Shown here: one piece after another, positions 16,803 to 25,248 of the stretch | Layout: every line of letters begins with the position of its first letter | How positions within the stretch are numbered: position 1 is the first letter of the stretch | Program-made: the position numbers and the translations under genes | The notes under the pieces: generated by a model | The model's database searches: none | Seen by the model: the letters and a program-made list of their open reading frames with translations, nothing else | Told to the model about the DNA's origin: nothing | Origin: Candidatus Neomarinimicrobiota bacterium | Lineage (GTDB): Bacteria; Fidelibacterota; Marinisomatia; Marinisomatales; S15-B10 | Assembly: GCA_036476315.1 (NCBI GenBank) | Contig: JAZGBI010000022.1 | Coordinates: 1-64,000, forward strand | Direction of reading: 5' to 3' | DNA length: 64,000 nt

Positions 16803-18155
16803 TCAGAATAGGATTTCGAAGGCCGATTCCACCGACTCGGCCCCTCTGACAGAGATGCCGGAAATCTTCCTTTTCACTTTGTTCAGGCTGGAGGCCGGAC
16901 CGACAAATCTGCCAAACTGGAGTTGTTTGGCCTCTCGAATCCGTTCTTCCATGCGGGAAACGGAGCGTAACTCCCCTGCCAGACCGACTTCCCCCGCAAG
17001 AGCCGTACCCGGAGAAATGGGTCTGTCCTTGAAACTCGAGGCAACGGCGGATATGACAGCAAGGTCCGCAGAAGGCTCATCAATCCGCATTCCTCCCACG
17101 AAGTTCACAAAGACATCCTTTGTCCCCATGGGAAAACCCAGACGTTTTTCCAGAACTGCGAGCAGCATGGCGAGACGTCGCAGGTCGAATCCCGTGACAT
17201 TCCGCTGTGGAGTCCCGAAACTGGCGTTCGAAACAAGAGCCTGAACCTCCACCAGGATGGGGCGACTTCCCTCTACAGAGGCCAGCACTGCAGAGCCTGA
17301 CACGCCGTCTTTCCGTTCAGCCAGGAAGAGTTCGGAAGGATTGGCCACCTCCTTCAATCCTCGGGAGGTCATTTCAAACACGCCTATTTCATTGGTGGGA
17401 CCGAACCGGTTCTTGACAGCCCGGAGAATCCGATAATCATGACGCATATCGCCTTCCAGGTAGAGAACAGTGTCTACCATATGTTCCAGCATTTTAGGCC
17501 CTGCGATGACGCCCTCCTTCGTGACATGACCGATCACCACTGCAATCATACCTCGGGTTTTGGTTATGTCGAGAATTCTCTGGCCGCACTCCCTCAGCTG
17601 GCTCAGGGTGCCGGGAAGACTGTCAAGGGAATCTGTGTAGATGGTCTGGATGGAATCCACAATGAAGAATCTCGATCTTTGAAGTGAAAGGTGTTCCCCG
17701 ATCGCCTCCCAGCGATTCTCACCCGTAAGAATCAGGTGCTTTGAATCAACTCCCAATCGCCTCGCCCGTATGGCGATCTGCTCTTCACTCTCTTCGGCCG
17801 AGATATAGAGCACCGGGTGCGACAGATTTGCCACCATCTGGAGGGCCAATGTCGATTTTCCGATGCCTGGATTTCCACCCAGCAGGACAACGGAGGCGGG
17901 GAGGAATCCCCCTCCCAGGACACGGTCCACCTCCGGAATGCCAGTGGTTGTTCGCGGTGCCTCTTTTTCAACCAGGATGTCCGTTAGAGGGACTGACTCC
18001 CTGGGCTCCCTCGCCGTTCTTTTTCCTTCACCGGGAAGGCGATACTCTTTAAGCGTTCCCCACTCTCCACATGCGGGGCATTTTCCAAACCATTTGGGAG
18101 AATCGGCTCCACACTCAGAGCAGAGAAAAGTTATTCTCGTTGATGTCCTGGCCAT
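16803..18155 (-). CDS. radA: DNA repair protein RadA/Sms
   Basis: The 450-aa RecA-like protein acts in branch migration and recombination intermediate processing. It has the N-terminal zinc finger (C12, C15, C26, C29), Walker A GGNPGIGKS near residue 93, the RadA-specific KNRFG motif in VKNRFGPTNEIG, and a C-terminal Lon-protease-like domain (VFVNFVGGMRIDEPSADLA). All key motifs are present and length is normal. The composite repeat A begins directly after its stop codon, and its 5' end faces the 118-bp gap after the large peptidase/barrel gene. Confidence 0.95.
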   Translation of the reverse strand: MARTSTRITFLCSECGADSPKWFGKCPACGEWGTLKEYRLPGEGKRTAREPRESVPLTDILVEKEAPRTTTGIPEVDRVLGGGFLPASVVLLGGNPGIGKSTLALQMVANLSHPVLYISAEESEEQIAIRARRLGVDSKHLILTGENRWEAIGEHLSLQRSRFFIVDSIQTIYTDSLDSLPGTLSQLRECGQRILDITKTRGMIAVVIGHVTKEGVIAGPKMLEHMVDTVLYLEGDMRHDYRILRAVKNRFGPTNEIGVFEMTSRGLKEVANPSELFLAERKDGVSGSAVLASVEGSRPILVEVQALVSNASFGTPQRNVTGFDLRRLAMLLAVLEKRLGFPMGTKDVFVNFVGGMRIDEPSADLAVISAVASSFKDRPISPGTALAGEVGLAGELRSVSRMEERIREAKQLQFGRFVGPASSLNKVKRKISGISVRGAESVESAFEILF

Positions 18156-18273
18156 TTTCGGGCACGGCGAAGTTGGCGATTCCCCTGTGCAAAATCAAGT
18201 GGATTCGCCCCGTCTTCCCTCATGCAAAGTGGGAGATGTGCGCTGCAGTGGATTTGGTGGTGAGAAATGCGGG

Positions 18274-21200
18274 TTAGAGATCCGTGCCCAACGACAGGTA
18301 GTACTGAGGTCTGGAAGAACCTCTGATCAGGTAATCCCAGGCGGTATCGAACCTCAGGATGGTATAACCGAGATTGAGTCGGACACCTATCCCGTAGCTC
18401 ATAATAAAATCGTCAAACTCCCTTTTTCCTGTTTCAGGATCGCGGGATATCAGGTGCAGGTTGTCATCCCATGCGGCACCGGCATCAACGAACATGACAC
18501 CGAAAATATTTCCTAGAATTATCCGCAGAGGAAATCCGAGAGCCAAATAGTTGATAAACGGGAAGTGGAATTCAAAATTCCCGAGAAACATATTTGTTCC
18601 GACGCGCTCGATGAACCGGCTTCCCCGCACCGGAAGGACGAAGATGGAAAAGTAAAGGTTCTTAAGGTAGTCGGAGTCGAGCGGATCAAAAATGTCAAGT
18701 TCATCATAGTTGACACGTTCGCCACTGCGTTTCCCGTTTGCCTCACCAACCCCGAAGATCCAATTGTTCACCCCTCCCAACAAGAATTTCTGTTTGTCTC
18801 TTCCGAAGCTGCGTCCTGCGGTCAAACGGAGGGCCAGGCTGTAAAGTTGGGAAAGCCTGAAGTAGCGGCGGCCATCCAACATGATCGTCCTGAATCCAAT
18901 TTTATCTCCGTACAGGCCAAAGCTCTCCATATACTGAATGTTGGCCCTCCATCCGTCGCTGGGTCCGGTGAAGCCCCACATGCTGTTGTCGTATACCCAG
19001 CTGAGGCGATACGTGGGGAGTCGCAGCGTCTGATCCAGGGAATCGATGATTCCGTACTCGTTGTAGCCCACGAGTTCAAACACACGGTGATTAATGAAAT
19101 GATGGGTGAAGCCAAACTCCGCTCTCTGAAATCTGCTGAAAGGTCTTGACGTTGAGAAATCGAAACTGTAATGCCGCAGGCGAATGGAATAACTGTAGGT
19201 GGGACGAAAGAAATCAGCGGTGTGAAACAGGGATAACGAGTAGTCATTTCTTCTTTTCAGATACTCATACAGCAAGAAGTAGTCACTGCTTTCAAGATCG
19301 ACGACCAGTTCCGTCCCCAGAAAAATTCGATGATCCCCCAGGATGTCACTGAAGGCGAAAAGGGTAGTACCCCGGTAACCGAAGACACTGCTGAAACCCG
19401 CCTGGCCACTGACAAGATCCAGGGTGAACCGCGTCTGGTACGCGTGAGTCTTGTAGGTCCCATCCGGATTCTCGTAATCTTCCTTGGACAGGGGCTCGGC
19501 CAATTTTTGAGCGGTTGAATCCATCAGATTTTCATTGTAATGGGCATATTCAGGAGCGAAAATATACCGGGAATAGATGCCTGCACCGTGCTCCAGAGCC
19601 AGTGGTTCCGTCGGCTCCTGGGGCTGAGAGACCGCCACCTGCTCATCTTCTTTCTGATCCCTTTTCACAACAAAATTGGAGGGTGACACCTCCCGGTGGC
19701 CCAACTCAAGGGGATTGCTCACCGAATAGATATCGAATCCGATTCCTGAATATCCGCTGAAGATCATTTTCTGATCGTCAGTGGACCAGCTGAGCTGGAT
19801 GATTCCAGTGAGAACATTACTCACCGCTTTCACGTCGTCACTGTCGAGGTCGTGGAGGTAGAGATTCCACACCCCATTCTTGTCGGACGTATAGGCCAGA
19901 GTATTCGTCGTGTGTGACCAGACAGGATAATTCTCGTTGTGAGGAGTATCCGTAACAGAGCTTATCTCATGCGTCTCGGAATCGATGACATATATATCTG
20001 TCTGCCGGTAGTTGTGGTCAAACATGGAGAAACTGGCTGGCACTTCGGTTTTGCCACTCCGGTCCGAAACAAAGGCAATATATCTGCCATCGGGAGACCA
20101 GGACGGCTCGGAATCCGAGAAGATGTCCTGGGTTAAATTCTCCAGAGATTTCGTTCTCATATTGTACACGTAGATGTCGCCGGACTGCTGTTTATTCCCC
20201 ACGAAAGCGATTCTCTCTCCATCCGGATTCCACGCAGCCGTGAAAATGCCGTCAAAGTCCGATTCGAAATTCACTTTTTCCCGGCTTCCCTCTTTCACGT
20301 CAACCACATAGAGGGCATCGGATTCCCCTGCTTTGGCAGCAAAGGCGATTTTTCTACTGTCTGGGGACCAGGTAATACCCGGCTGAAGGAGCTTCAGCTC
20401 TTCTAGTCCAGGCGTCCGGTTTCCTTTGACGAGCCGCTTGATCTCCTTCCCGTCGATAGCCGAAAGAAGATAGATATCGGAGTAACCGCTCCTATCGCTG
20501 ATTATGGCAATCTTGCTTCCATCGGGAGAAATTGCAGGCGAAATATTGAAATAGTTTTTCAACTCCTCATGATTCGTGACCCGGTGGGCAAAATCCTCCA
20601 GCTCGTCTCTTCCGGCCACGTCGGGCCAGTACTCCTTTTTCAAATACTTCTCCCACTGGTTGGAGAGATCCTTGAAATCCATGCCCAACGCCTTCTGAAA
20701 TGCCTTTGTCACATCTTGCTGCAATTTCGCCTGGCCAAAAATTTCACCAATCTTCTCACGACCATATTTTTCTGAAATGAACTTCCAGACGGACTGGCCC
20801 CCTTTATAAGCCATATAATAGTCCAGTTCCCGGATCCCTGGAATTCGATCGTGGACTGCCACATCCCGCATTATCATGTCGGCCTGGGTGTCCCAGTCGG
20901 TTGAAAGATACTCAGCCAGCCCTTCATTCATCCAGAGAGGAATGCGCACCCGTATCCGGTTCTGAATGAGACTCTGGGCCGATCCACCATAAATCATATC
21001 GTTGATAATCGCATGAACGAGTTCGTGATGGACTACGTGCCTGAACTGCTCGTAGGATCCCTCAAAGGGGACAACGACGCGGTTCTTGAACAGTTCGGTG
21101 ACACCACCTACGCCTTCCGGCATGTATTGGTAGGTTACGTTCGTCTGCTGGAAGTCATTGTGGGAATTGTAAATAATGATGGAAACCCGTTTCCGAAGAT

Positions 21201-21429
21201 CCCAATTCATATATCTTGAAATCTGCTCATGAGCGTTTTCAGCCACCTTGGAAACAAACTCGGCCAGTGATTGACCACCCTGATAGAAATAGATGTCGAA
21301 ATGGGGAGACTGCAGATAGGACCAGTCGAAGACCTTGTACTGAACCTTGTTCTTCCCGAAATACTGAGCGTGAGTGCTTCCCGCCGACGTCAGGATGAAT
21401 GCCAGAACAATTAAAACAGTTCGACGCAT
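18274..21429 (-). CDS. Secreted MA-clan peptidase-like / TolB-type propeller / outer-membrane barrel fusion
   Basis: The 1051-aa protein starts at ATG 21429 with a signal peptide (MRRTVLIVLAFILTSAGSTHA), after which AQYFGKNK begins the mature chain. Residues about 30-270 form a peptidase-MA-like domain with HELVH near 135-139 and the downstream NEGLAEY near 168-174, giving two zinc histidines and a glutamate. Residues about 300-620 carry five or more PD40/TolB-like propeller repeats (ISPDGSKIAIISDRSG, WSPDSRKIAFAAK, WNPDGERIAFVG, WSPDGRYIAFVSD). The last 350 residues are aromatic-rich amphipathic strands ending in a barrel-like C-terminus, similar to BamA/D15-type barrels. Predicted outer-membrane location with a possibly surface or periplasmic protease. 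Similar fusions are known in FCB genomes, with unknown function. Confidence 0.8.
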   Translation of the reverse strand: MRRTVLIVLAFILTSAGSTHAQYFGKNKVQYKVFDWSYLQSPHFDIYFYQGGQSLAEFVSKVAENAHEQISRYMNWDLRKRVSIIIYNSHNDFQQTNVTYQYMPEGVGGVTELFKNRVVVPFEGSYEQFRHVVHHELVHAIINDMIYGGSAQSLIQNRIRVRIPLWMNEGLAEYLSTDWDTQADMIMRDVAVHDRIPGIRELDYYMAYKGGQSVWKFISEKYGREKIGEIFGQAKLQQDVTKAFQKALGMDFKDLSNQWEKYLKKEYWPDVAGRDELEDFAHRVTNHEELKNYFNISPAISPDGSKIAIISDRSGYSDIYLLSAIDGKEIKRLVKGNRTPGLEELKLLQPGITWSPDSRKIAFAAKAGESDALYVVDVKEGSREKVNFESDFDGIFTAAWNPDGERIAFVGNKQQSGDIYVYNMRTKSLENLTQDIFSDSEPSWSPDGRYIAFVSDRSGKTEVPASFSMFDHNYRQTDIYVIDSETHEISSVTDTPHNENYPVWSHTTNTLAYTSDKNGVWNLYLHDLDSDDVKAVSNVLTGIIQLSWSTDDQKMIFSGYSGIGFDIYSVSNPLELGHREVSPSNFVVKRDQKEDEQVAVSQPQEPTEPLALEHGAGIYSRYIFAPEYAHYNENLMDSTAQKLAEPLSKEDYENPDGTYKTHAYQTRFTLDLVSGQAGFSSVFGYRGTTLFAFSDILGDHRIFLGTELVVDLESSDYFLLYEYLKRRNDYSLSLFHTADFFRPTYSYSIRLRHYSFDFSTSRPFSRFQRAEFGFTHHFINHRVFELVGYNEYGIIDSLDQTLRLPTYRLSWVYDNSMWGFTGPSDGWRANIQYMESFGLYGDKIGFRTIMLDGRRYFRLSQLYSLALRLTAGRSFGRDKQKFLLGGVNNWIFGVGEANGKRSGERVNYDELDIFDPLDSDYLKNLYFSIFVLPVRGSRFIERVGTNMFLGNFEFHFPFINYLALGFPLRIILGNIFGVMFVDAGAAWDDNLHLISRDPETGKREFDDFIMSYGIGVRLNLGYTILRFDTAWDYLIRGSSRPQYYLSLGTDL

Positions 21430-21591
21430 CGCAATCCTGTAACCACCAATGATATGTAAGGTTCCATGAAAGCCCATCTCTCGTCGAAAATAGGAAGGAA
21501 AAGCAGCGATGTCAAGGAAAGGGGGACATATTCCGAGCGGTGGGAACATTTTATTTGCCCCTGGAAGAGACGTTCGGTAAGTTTTCGCGCC

Positions 21592-22323
21592 GTGAATTCA
21601 CCCCTCTTTTTTATCTCGGATATTCATCTCGGCTTGAAGAATTCCAACTATGAATTGAGAAAACGGGAACGCCTTGCGGAGTTTGTTCGTCATGTAGTGG
21701 AAAAGAAGGGTAGCCTTTTCATCGTGGGGGATCTCTTTGACTTCTGGTTTGAATACAAATATGTCATGCCCAAAGCCTACTTTGATATCCTGACCGTCCT
21801 CTACGAGGCAAAACGAAAGGGAGTGAAGATCTATTTCATTCCTGGTAATCACGACTACTGGACAGGGGAATTTGCTGAGAAAATCATTTTCACGGAGGTT
21901 TATCCGGACGGATGCACCCTGGAATTTAACGGCAAAAGATTTCACATCATTCACGGTGATGGACTTCTGTCACGGGATGGGGCTTATCGTGCGTTGAGAA
22001 GGCTATTCCGCAACAAACTATTTGTATTTTTCTACCGCTGGCTGCATCCCGACTGGGGATATTCCATCGCGAAATGGATATCGAGAACGGGGAATCACAA
22101 GGCCCACAGTGAGGAGTACGACGAGGCCGTGCTGAAAGAGCTGAAGGAATTTGCGTCGAACCACGGTAGCGATGGGGTCGATTTTGTAATCATGGGCCAT
22201 TACCATCAGGCCCGGCAGGTAGACCTTGGCAGTACATCCCTGGTCATCCTGGGGGATTGGCTGAAATATCATTCGTTCGGATATTTTGACGGAAACGAGT
22301 TTTCACTGAATTACTGGAGATAG
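21592..22323 (+). CDS. lpxH: UDP-2,3-diacylglucosamine diphosphatase (LpxH-like metallophosphoesterase)
   Basis: From GTG 21592 the protein is 243 aa and begins MNSPLFFISDIHLG. It shows all metallophosphoesterase motifs: DIH, GDLFDFW, GNHDYW, HGDG and MGHYHQAR. The DFWFEY stretch and length match the LpxH group, which hydrolyses UDP-2,3-diacylglucosamine in lipid A synthesis at the inner membrane. The frame is open upstream to 21466, but that extension has no family similarity and overlaps the divergent promoter region. Some LpxH-like proteins have other substrates, so the symbol is likely but not certain. The HEAT lipoprotein gene follows 7 bp downstream. Confidence 0.85.
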   Translation: MNSPLFFISDIHLGLKNSNYELRKRERLAEFVRHVVEKKGSLFIVGDLFDFWFEYKYVMPKAYFDILTVLYEAKRKGVKIYFIPGNHDYWTGEFAEKIIFTEVYPDGCTLEFNGKRFHIIHGDGLLSRDGAYRALRRLFRNKLFVFFYRWLHPDWGYSIAKWISRTGNHKAHSEEYDEAVLKELKEFASNHGSDGVDFVIMGHYHQARQVDLGSTSLVILGDWLKYHSFGYFDGNEFSLNYWR

Positions 22324-22330
22324 ACGGTTA

Positions 22331-23500
22331 ATGGTACGTTTCTCGCTCAAACATCGTTTCCCCGAAAGGTATGCGGTTCTTTCTTGCCTCATGGCCGTCA
22401 TCACCTTGTCATCCTGTTCCATTGTGAAAGGACTTTTTGGCAAAGAAGAGATCGTCGAAATGACGCCTCAGGTGGTGGAGGAACTGAGAATTGCCTACCT
22501 CAAGGGGGATCTGGATGCTCTGCAGGAGTTGATTGCTCTCTATGAAGATGAGAATCAACCCCTGGATATTCGCATAGGGTCCGTCAGAGCCATGGGTGAA
22601 AGCCGTCATCCCATGGCGCTCCAGTCGCTGGCGAGTTATGTCAAGGAAGCTGAAGCCCTGGAGCTGGAACTCATGATGGTCAGTGTTGACATTCTGGGGA
22701 ACTTTGAGGGAGACCCCATGGCATCGGAAGCTCTCAGGGAATCAATCCTGAGTATAGATGTGAAGCTAAGGGGGCTCCAGCAGGCCGTTTTCAAGAGTCT
22801 CACGGAGGTGAGCACCGAAGACAAAATCCTGCTTCTTCTGGACGTGTATGAGCGAAGTCGTGCGGCGTTTCAGAACACCGCTCTCATGGTTTCAAGAATA
22901 ATGGGCAAAATGGACCGGGATGAAGTCATCCCCGTTCTGGTTTTTCTCGCCAATGACCGCTCGCTGGACATTAAGATCCGGAACCGTGCTCTCGATATCC
23001 TTGCCCAGAAGAAGGACAGTCCCGAGGTTGTGGACATGTTCGTGGAAATGCTCACGGACCCCACGATCGAGTCTCAGATCAGGGATTTTGCCCTCCGGAC
23101 CATGAAGGACGTGAAAGAGGAACAACTCATCCTGGCTCTTCTTGACACGTACCACCAGGGACAGCGATCATACTTTTCTCTACTCAACACGCTCGTGGAC
23201 GCATTGGGGAACTTTGACGACCCGGCGGTGATGCCAACCCTCATCGAAATAGCCCTCTCTTCCGACCTGACTCCACAGCTGCGAATCAAGGCGATAAACA
23301 ACCTCGCCAGTTTTGATGATCCGTCGGTGTTCGAGCAGGTTCTCCCCATGCTCGAAGAACCCGAAAATTACCGGTACTATCCACACCTCATCAAACTGGC
23401 ACGCCAGCTGGGCGTGACCGACCGGTACAAGAGTGAACTCGAAAGCGCCGCTCTGGTGGCACAAGAAAAAGCTCTGAAAAAGAAACAGTCGAAGGAATGA
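22331..23500 (+). CDS. HEAT-repeat lipoprotein
   Basis: The 389-aa protein has a type II signal peptide with lipobox TLSSC (cleavage before Cys about residue 29). The rest is built of tandem two-helix repeats (IRIGSVRAMGESRHPMALQ, IRNRALDILAQKKDSPEVV, LRIKAINNLASFDDPSVFE) typical of HEAT/PBS-lyase-type repeats. It has no catalytic motif and is probably a protein-binding scaffold in the periplasm. It is coupled to the next lipoprotein gene by a 4-bp ATGA overlap, so the two may form a complex. Specific function unknown. Confidence 0.85.
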   Translation: MVRFSLKHRFPERYAVLSCLMAVITLSSCSIVKGLFGKEEIVEMTPQVVEELRIAYLKGDLDALQELIALYEDENQPLDIRIGSVRAMGESRHPMALQSLASYVKEAEALELELMMVSVDILGNFEGDPMASEALRESILSIDVKLRGLQQAVFKSLTEVSTEDKILLLLDVYERSRAAFQNTALMVSRIMGKMDRDEVIPVLVFLANDRSLDIKIRNRALDILAQKKDSPEVVDMFVEMLTDPTIESQIRDFALRTMKDVKEEQLILALLDTYHQGQRSYFSLLNTLVDALGNFDDPAVMPTLIEIALSSDLTPQLRIKAINNLASFDDPSVFEQVLPMLEEPENYRYYPHLIKLARQLGVTDRYKSELESAALVAQEKALKKKQSKE

Positions 23501-25086
23501 GTTCCGCAAGATATCTCCGTCCCGGATACGGCCTCGCCATCGTTTCGGTCATGATTCTCTTTAGCTGCGGACCTAAGAAACCCGTCTCGCCTTCCGCTAC
23601 AGTCGCTGCAGCCCTCCAGTCGAGCGCTCAACCTGTAGAAAAAATGGATTTCTTCCCTGCGGTTGAACGCGCACGCAACGACATCGCATCCCTTATCGGG
23701 TTATCCAAAACGCGATTGGACGCCACGTTCACGGCGGTAATAGACTCCGCGATCGCTCAGGGAGAAGCCGCAGAACTTGATGGACTGCGGCAAAAAGAAA
23801 ACTCAGTCTTTCAGGATCTCATTGCCACCCTCGATATGTTCCTTCAGTACGTCCCCTCCGGGGGAGTCATGGACCAGGAAGTGACCAGGGGAAGAAACAA
23901 TGTGGCAGCCAAATATGAGTCATATACCAAATCGATCGATGCCGGCGTTACGGATGAATACGTGGACGCCGTGGAAAGAACAGCCATCGAGTCGAACGCG
24001 CGGAGCCTCATGACTGAACTCCAGTTCGTTGAATCCTCTCTCCCCCTTCCGCTTGACAGCCTGAAAGCAGGACCCACATTCGTTCTCGAAGCTGACTCCG
24101 TAGACCTCTTTTTTGAAGTGCAGAGGGATATCGAGGATATGAGCAAAGAACTTGAGCAGTTGAGAGCCACAGTCGAGCAGTATCAAACGGCAAAGGCCGA
24201 AATGAATGCCTTTCTGGAACGGGAAAGGGTCCTGTCAGAACAGATTCAGAAAAGCCAGACCGACATTCAGGTGCTGGAGCAGAAAATGGACACGACTCGT
24301 CAGGAGCAGAAGCAGGGCTTTTCACGACTTGACACAAAGCTCAAAGAAGGTGCCGACTCTCTTGGCACCGTAATTCGCCAGGTGGAAGCCGGCGTGAGGA
24401 CCGATCTCTCCAAGCTCTCGTCGGGGATCCAGGACAGCCTGACGGCCCAGAAACAGGGGTCGGACAGTCTCTTCTTCCAGGTGGGGACCAACATCAAGCT
24501 GTTCAGGGAAGAGATTGATTCCCTTAAGGGCATTATACGCTACTTCGATATCGCAGAAAAAGGACTTCCGGAGATCGATGAAGAGATCCTCAATATTCTC
24601 AAACTTCCAACACTCCGCCATAAGGTAACGCTTAAGAACGGTACCGTGTTCGTGGGTGAGCTCCTGGCAGAGAACCTTGACGTCATCATTATGCAGACCG
24701 CCATCGGAAAACTCGTCGTGGAGAAGGATTCAATCGTTGAATTCGAGGAGAAGTACTTCCCGGGTCCGAGGGTTGAGTTCGAGGGCGAATACGAGCAGAC
24801 CGAGTACCGCGATCGAGAGGAATTTCAGGGGATGGTCCGGAACGTGGGGAAGAAAAAAGCCGATTTTGTCAAAGTGACTTTTTTTCTCTGGGACGCCAGG
24901 TCGAATCCCGTGGGTGTGGGCTCGGCGTTTGTGGAAGGTTCCACGACTGAGTTTGACACCGGCGTCATCAGTGAAGCCACTGTTGTCCCGGGAGAACTCG
25001 CGATGTACCGCGTGGTTGTTGAAAAGGAACCCGGGAAAAAAGTGGCCTATCGTACCAATGAAGTCAAATGGAGAGACTATAAATAG
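23497..25086 (+). CDS. Coiled-coil lipoprotein with C-terminal FxLYD-like domain
   Basis: The 529-aa protein has lipobox ILFSC at about residue 24. Residues about 205-350 form long coiled coils rich in E, Q, K and S. Then comes a small beta domain (KVTLKNGTVFVGELL) resembling an Sm-like strand pair. The C-terminal 100 residues (FQGMVRNVGKKKADFVKVTF, VGVGSAFVEG, VPGELAMYRVVV) resemble the FxLYD domain. Predicted to be lipid anchored. It is co-translated with the HEAT lipoprotein upstream. Function unknown. A 7-8-bp repeat array begins just after its stop. Confidence 0.8.
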   Translation: MSSARYLRPGYGLAIVSVMILFSCGPKKPVSPSATVAAALQSSAQPVEKMDFFPAVERARNDIASLIGLSKTRLDATFTAVIDSAIAQGEAAELDGLRQKENSVFQDLIATLDMFLQYVPSGGVMDQEVTRGRNNVAAKYESYTKSIDAGVTDEYVDAVERTAIESNARSLMTELQFVESSLPLPLDSLKAGPTFVLEADSVDLFFEVQRDIEDMSKELEQLRATVEQYQTAKAEMNAFLERERVLSEQIQKSQTDIQVLEQKMDTTRQEQKQGFSRLDTKLKEGADSLGTVIRQVEAGVRTDLSKLSSGIQDSLTAQKQGSDSLFFQVGTNIKLFREEIDSLKGIIRYFDIAEKGLPEIDEEILNILKLPTLRHKVTLKNGTVFVGELLAENLDVIIMQTAIGKLVVEKDSIVEFEEKYFPGPRVEFEGEYEQTEYRDREEFQGMVRNVGKKKADFVKVTFFLWDARSNPVGVGSAFVEGSTTEFDTGVISEATVVPGELAMYRVVVEKEPGKKVAYRTNEVKWRDYK

Positions 25087-25093
25087 AGAACAG

Positions 25094-25240
25094 ACTGGTG
25101 ATTGGTTAACTGGATACTGGTGACAGGATACTGGTGACTGGATACTGGTTAGTGGTTGAACGGTTAATTGGTGCACTGGTGGACTGGTTGCCTGATTACC
25201 TGGTTTCCTGATTACCTGGTTAACTGGTTACTGCCTTCTG
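25094..25240 (+). repeat. Degenerate 7-8-bp array (TACTGGT/GACTGGA type)
   Basis: Units TACTGGT, GACTGGA, GACAGGA and TAGTGGT repeat every 7 bp, with an 8-bp step after the second unit. After 25157 the period is mostly 8 bp. The array fills the 162-bp gap between two convergent genes. Its units resemble the ACTGGAT units at 28026-28116. Confidence 0.7.
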
Positions 25241-25248
25241 CCAAAGCG

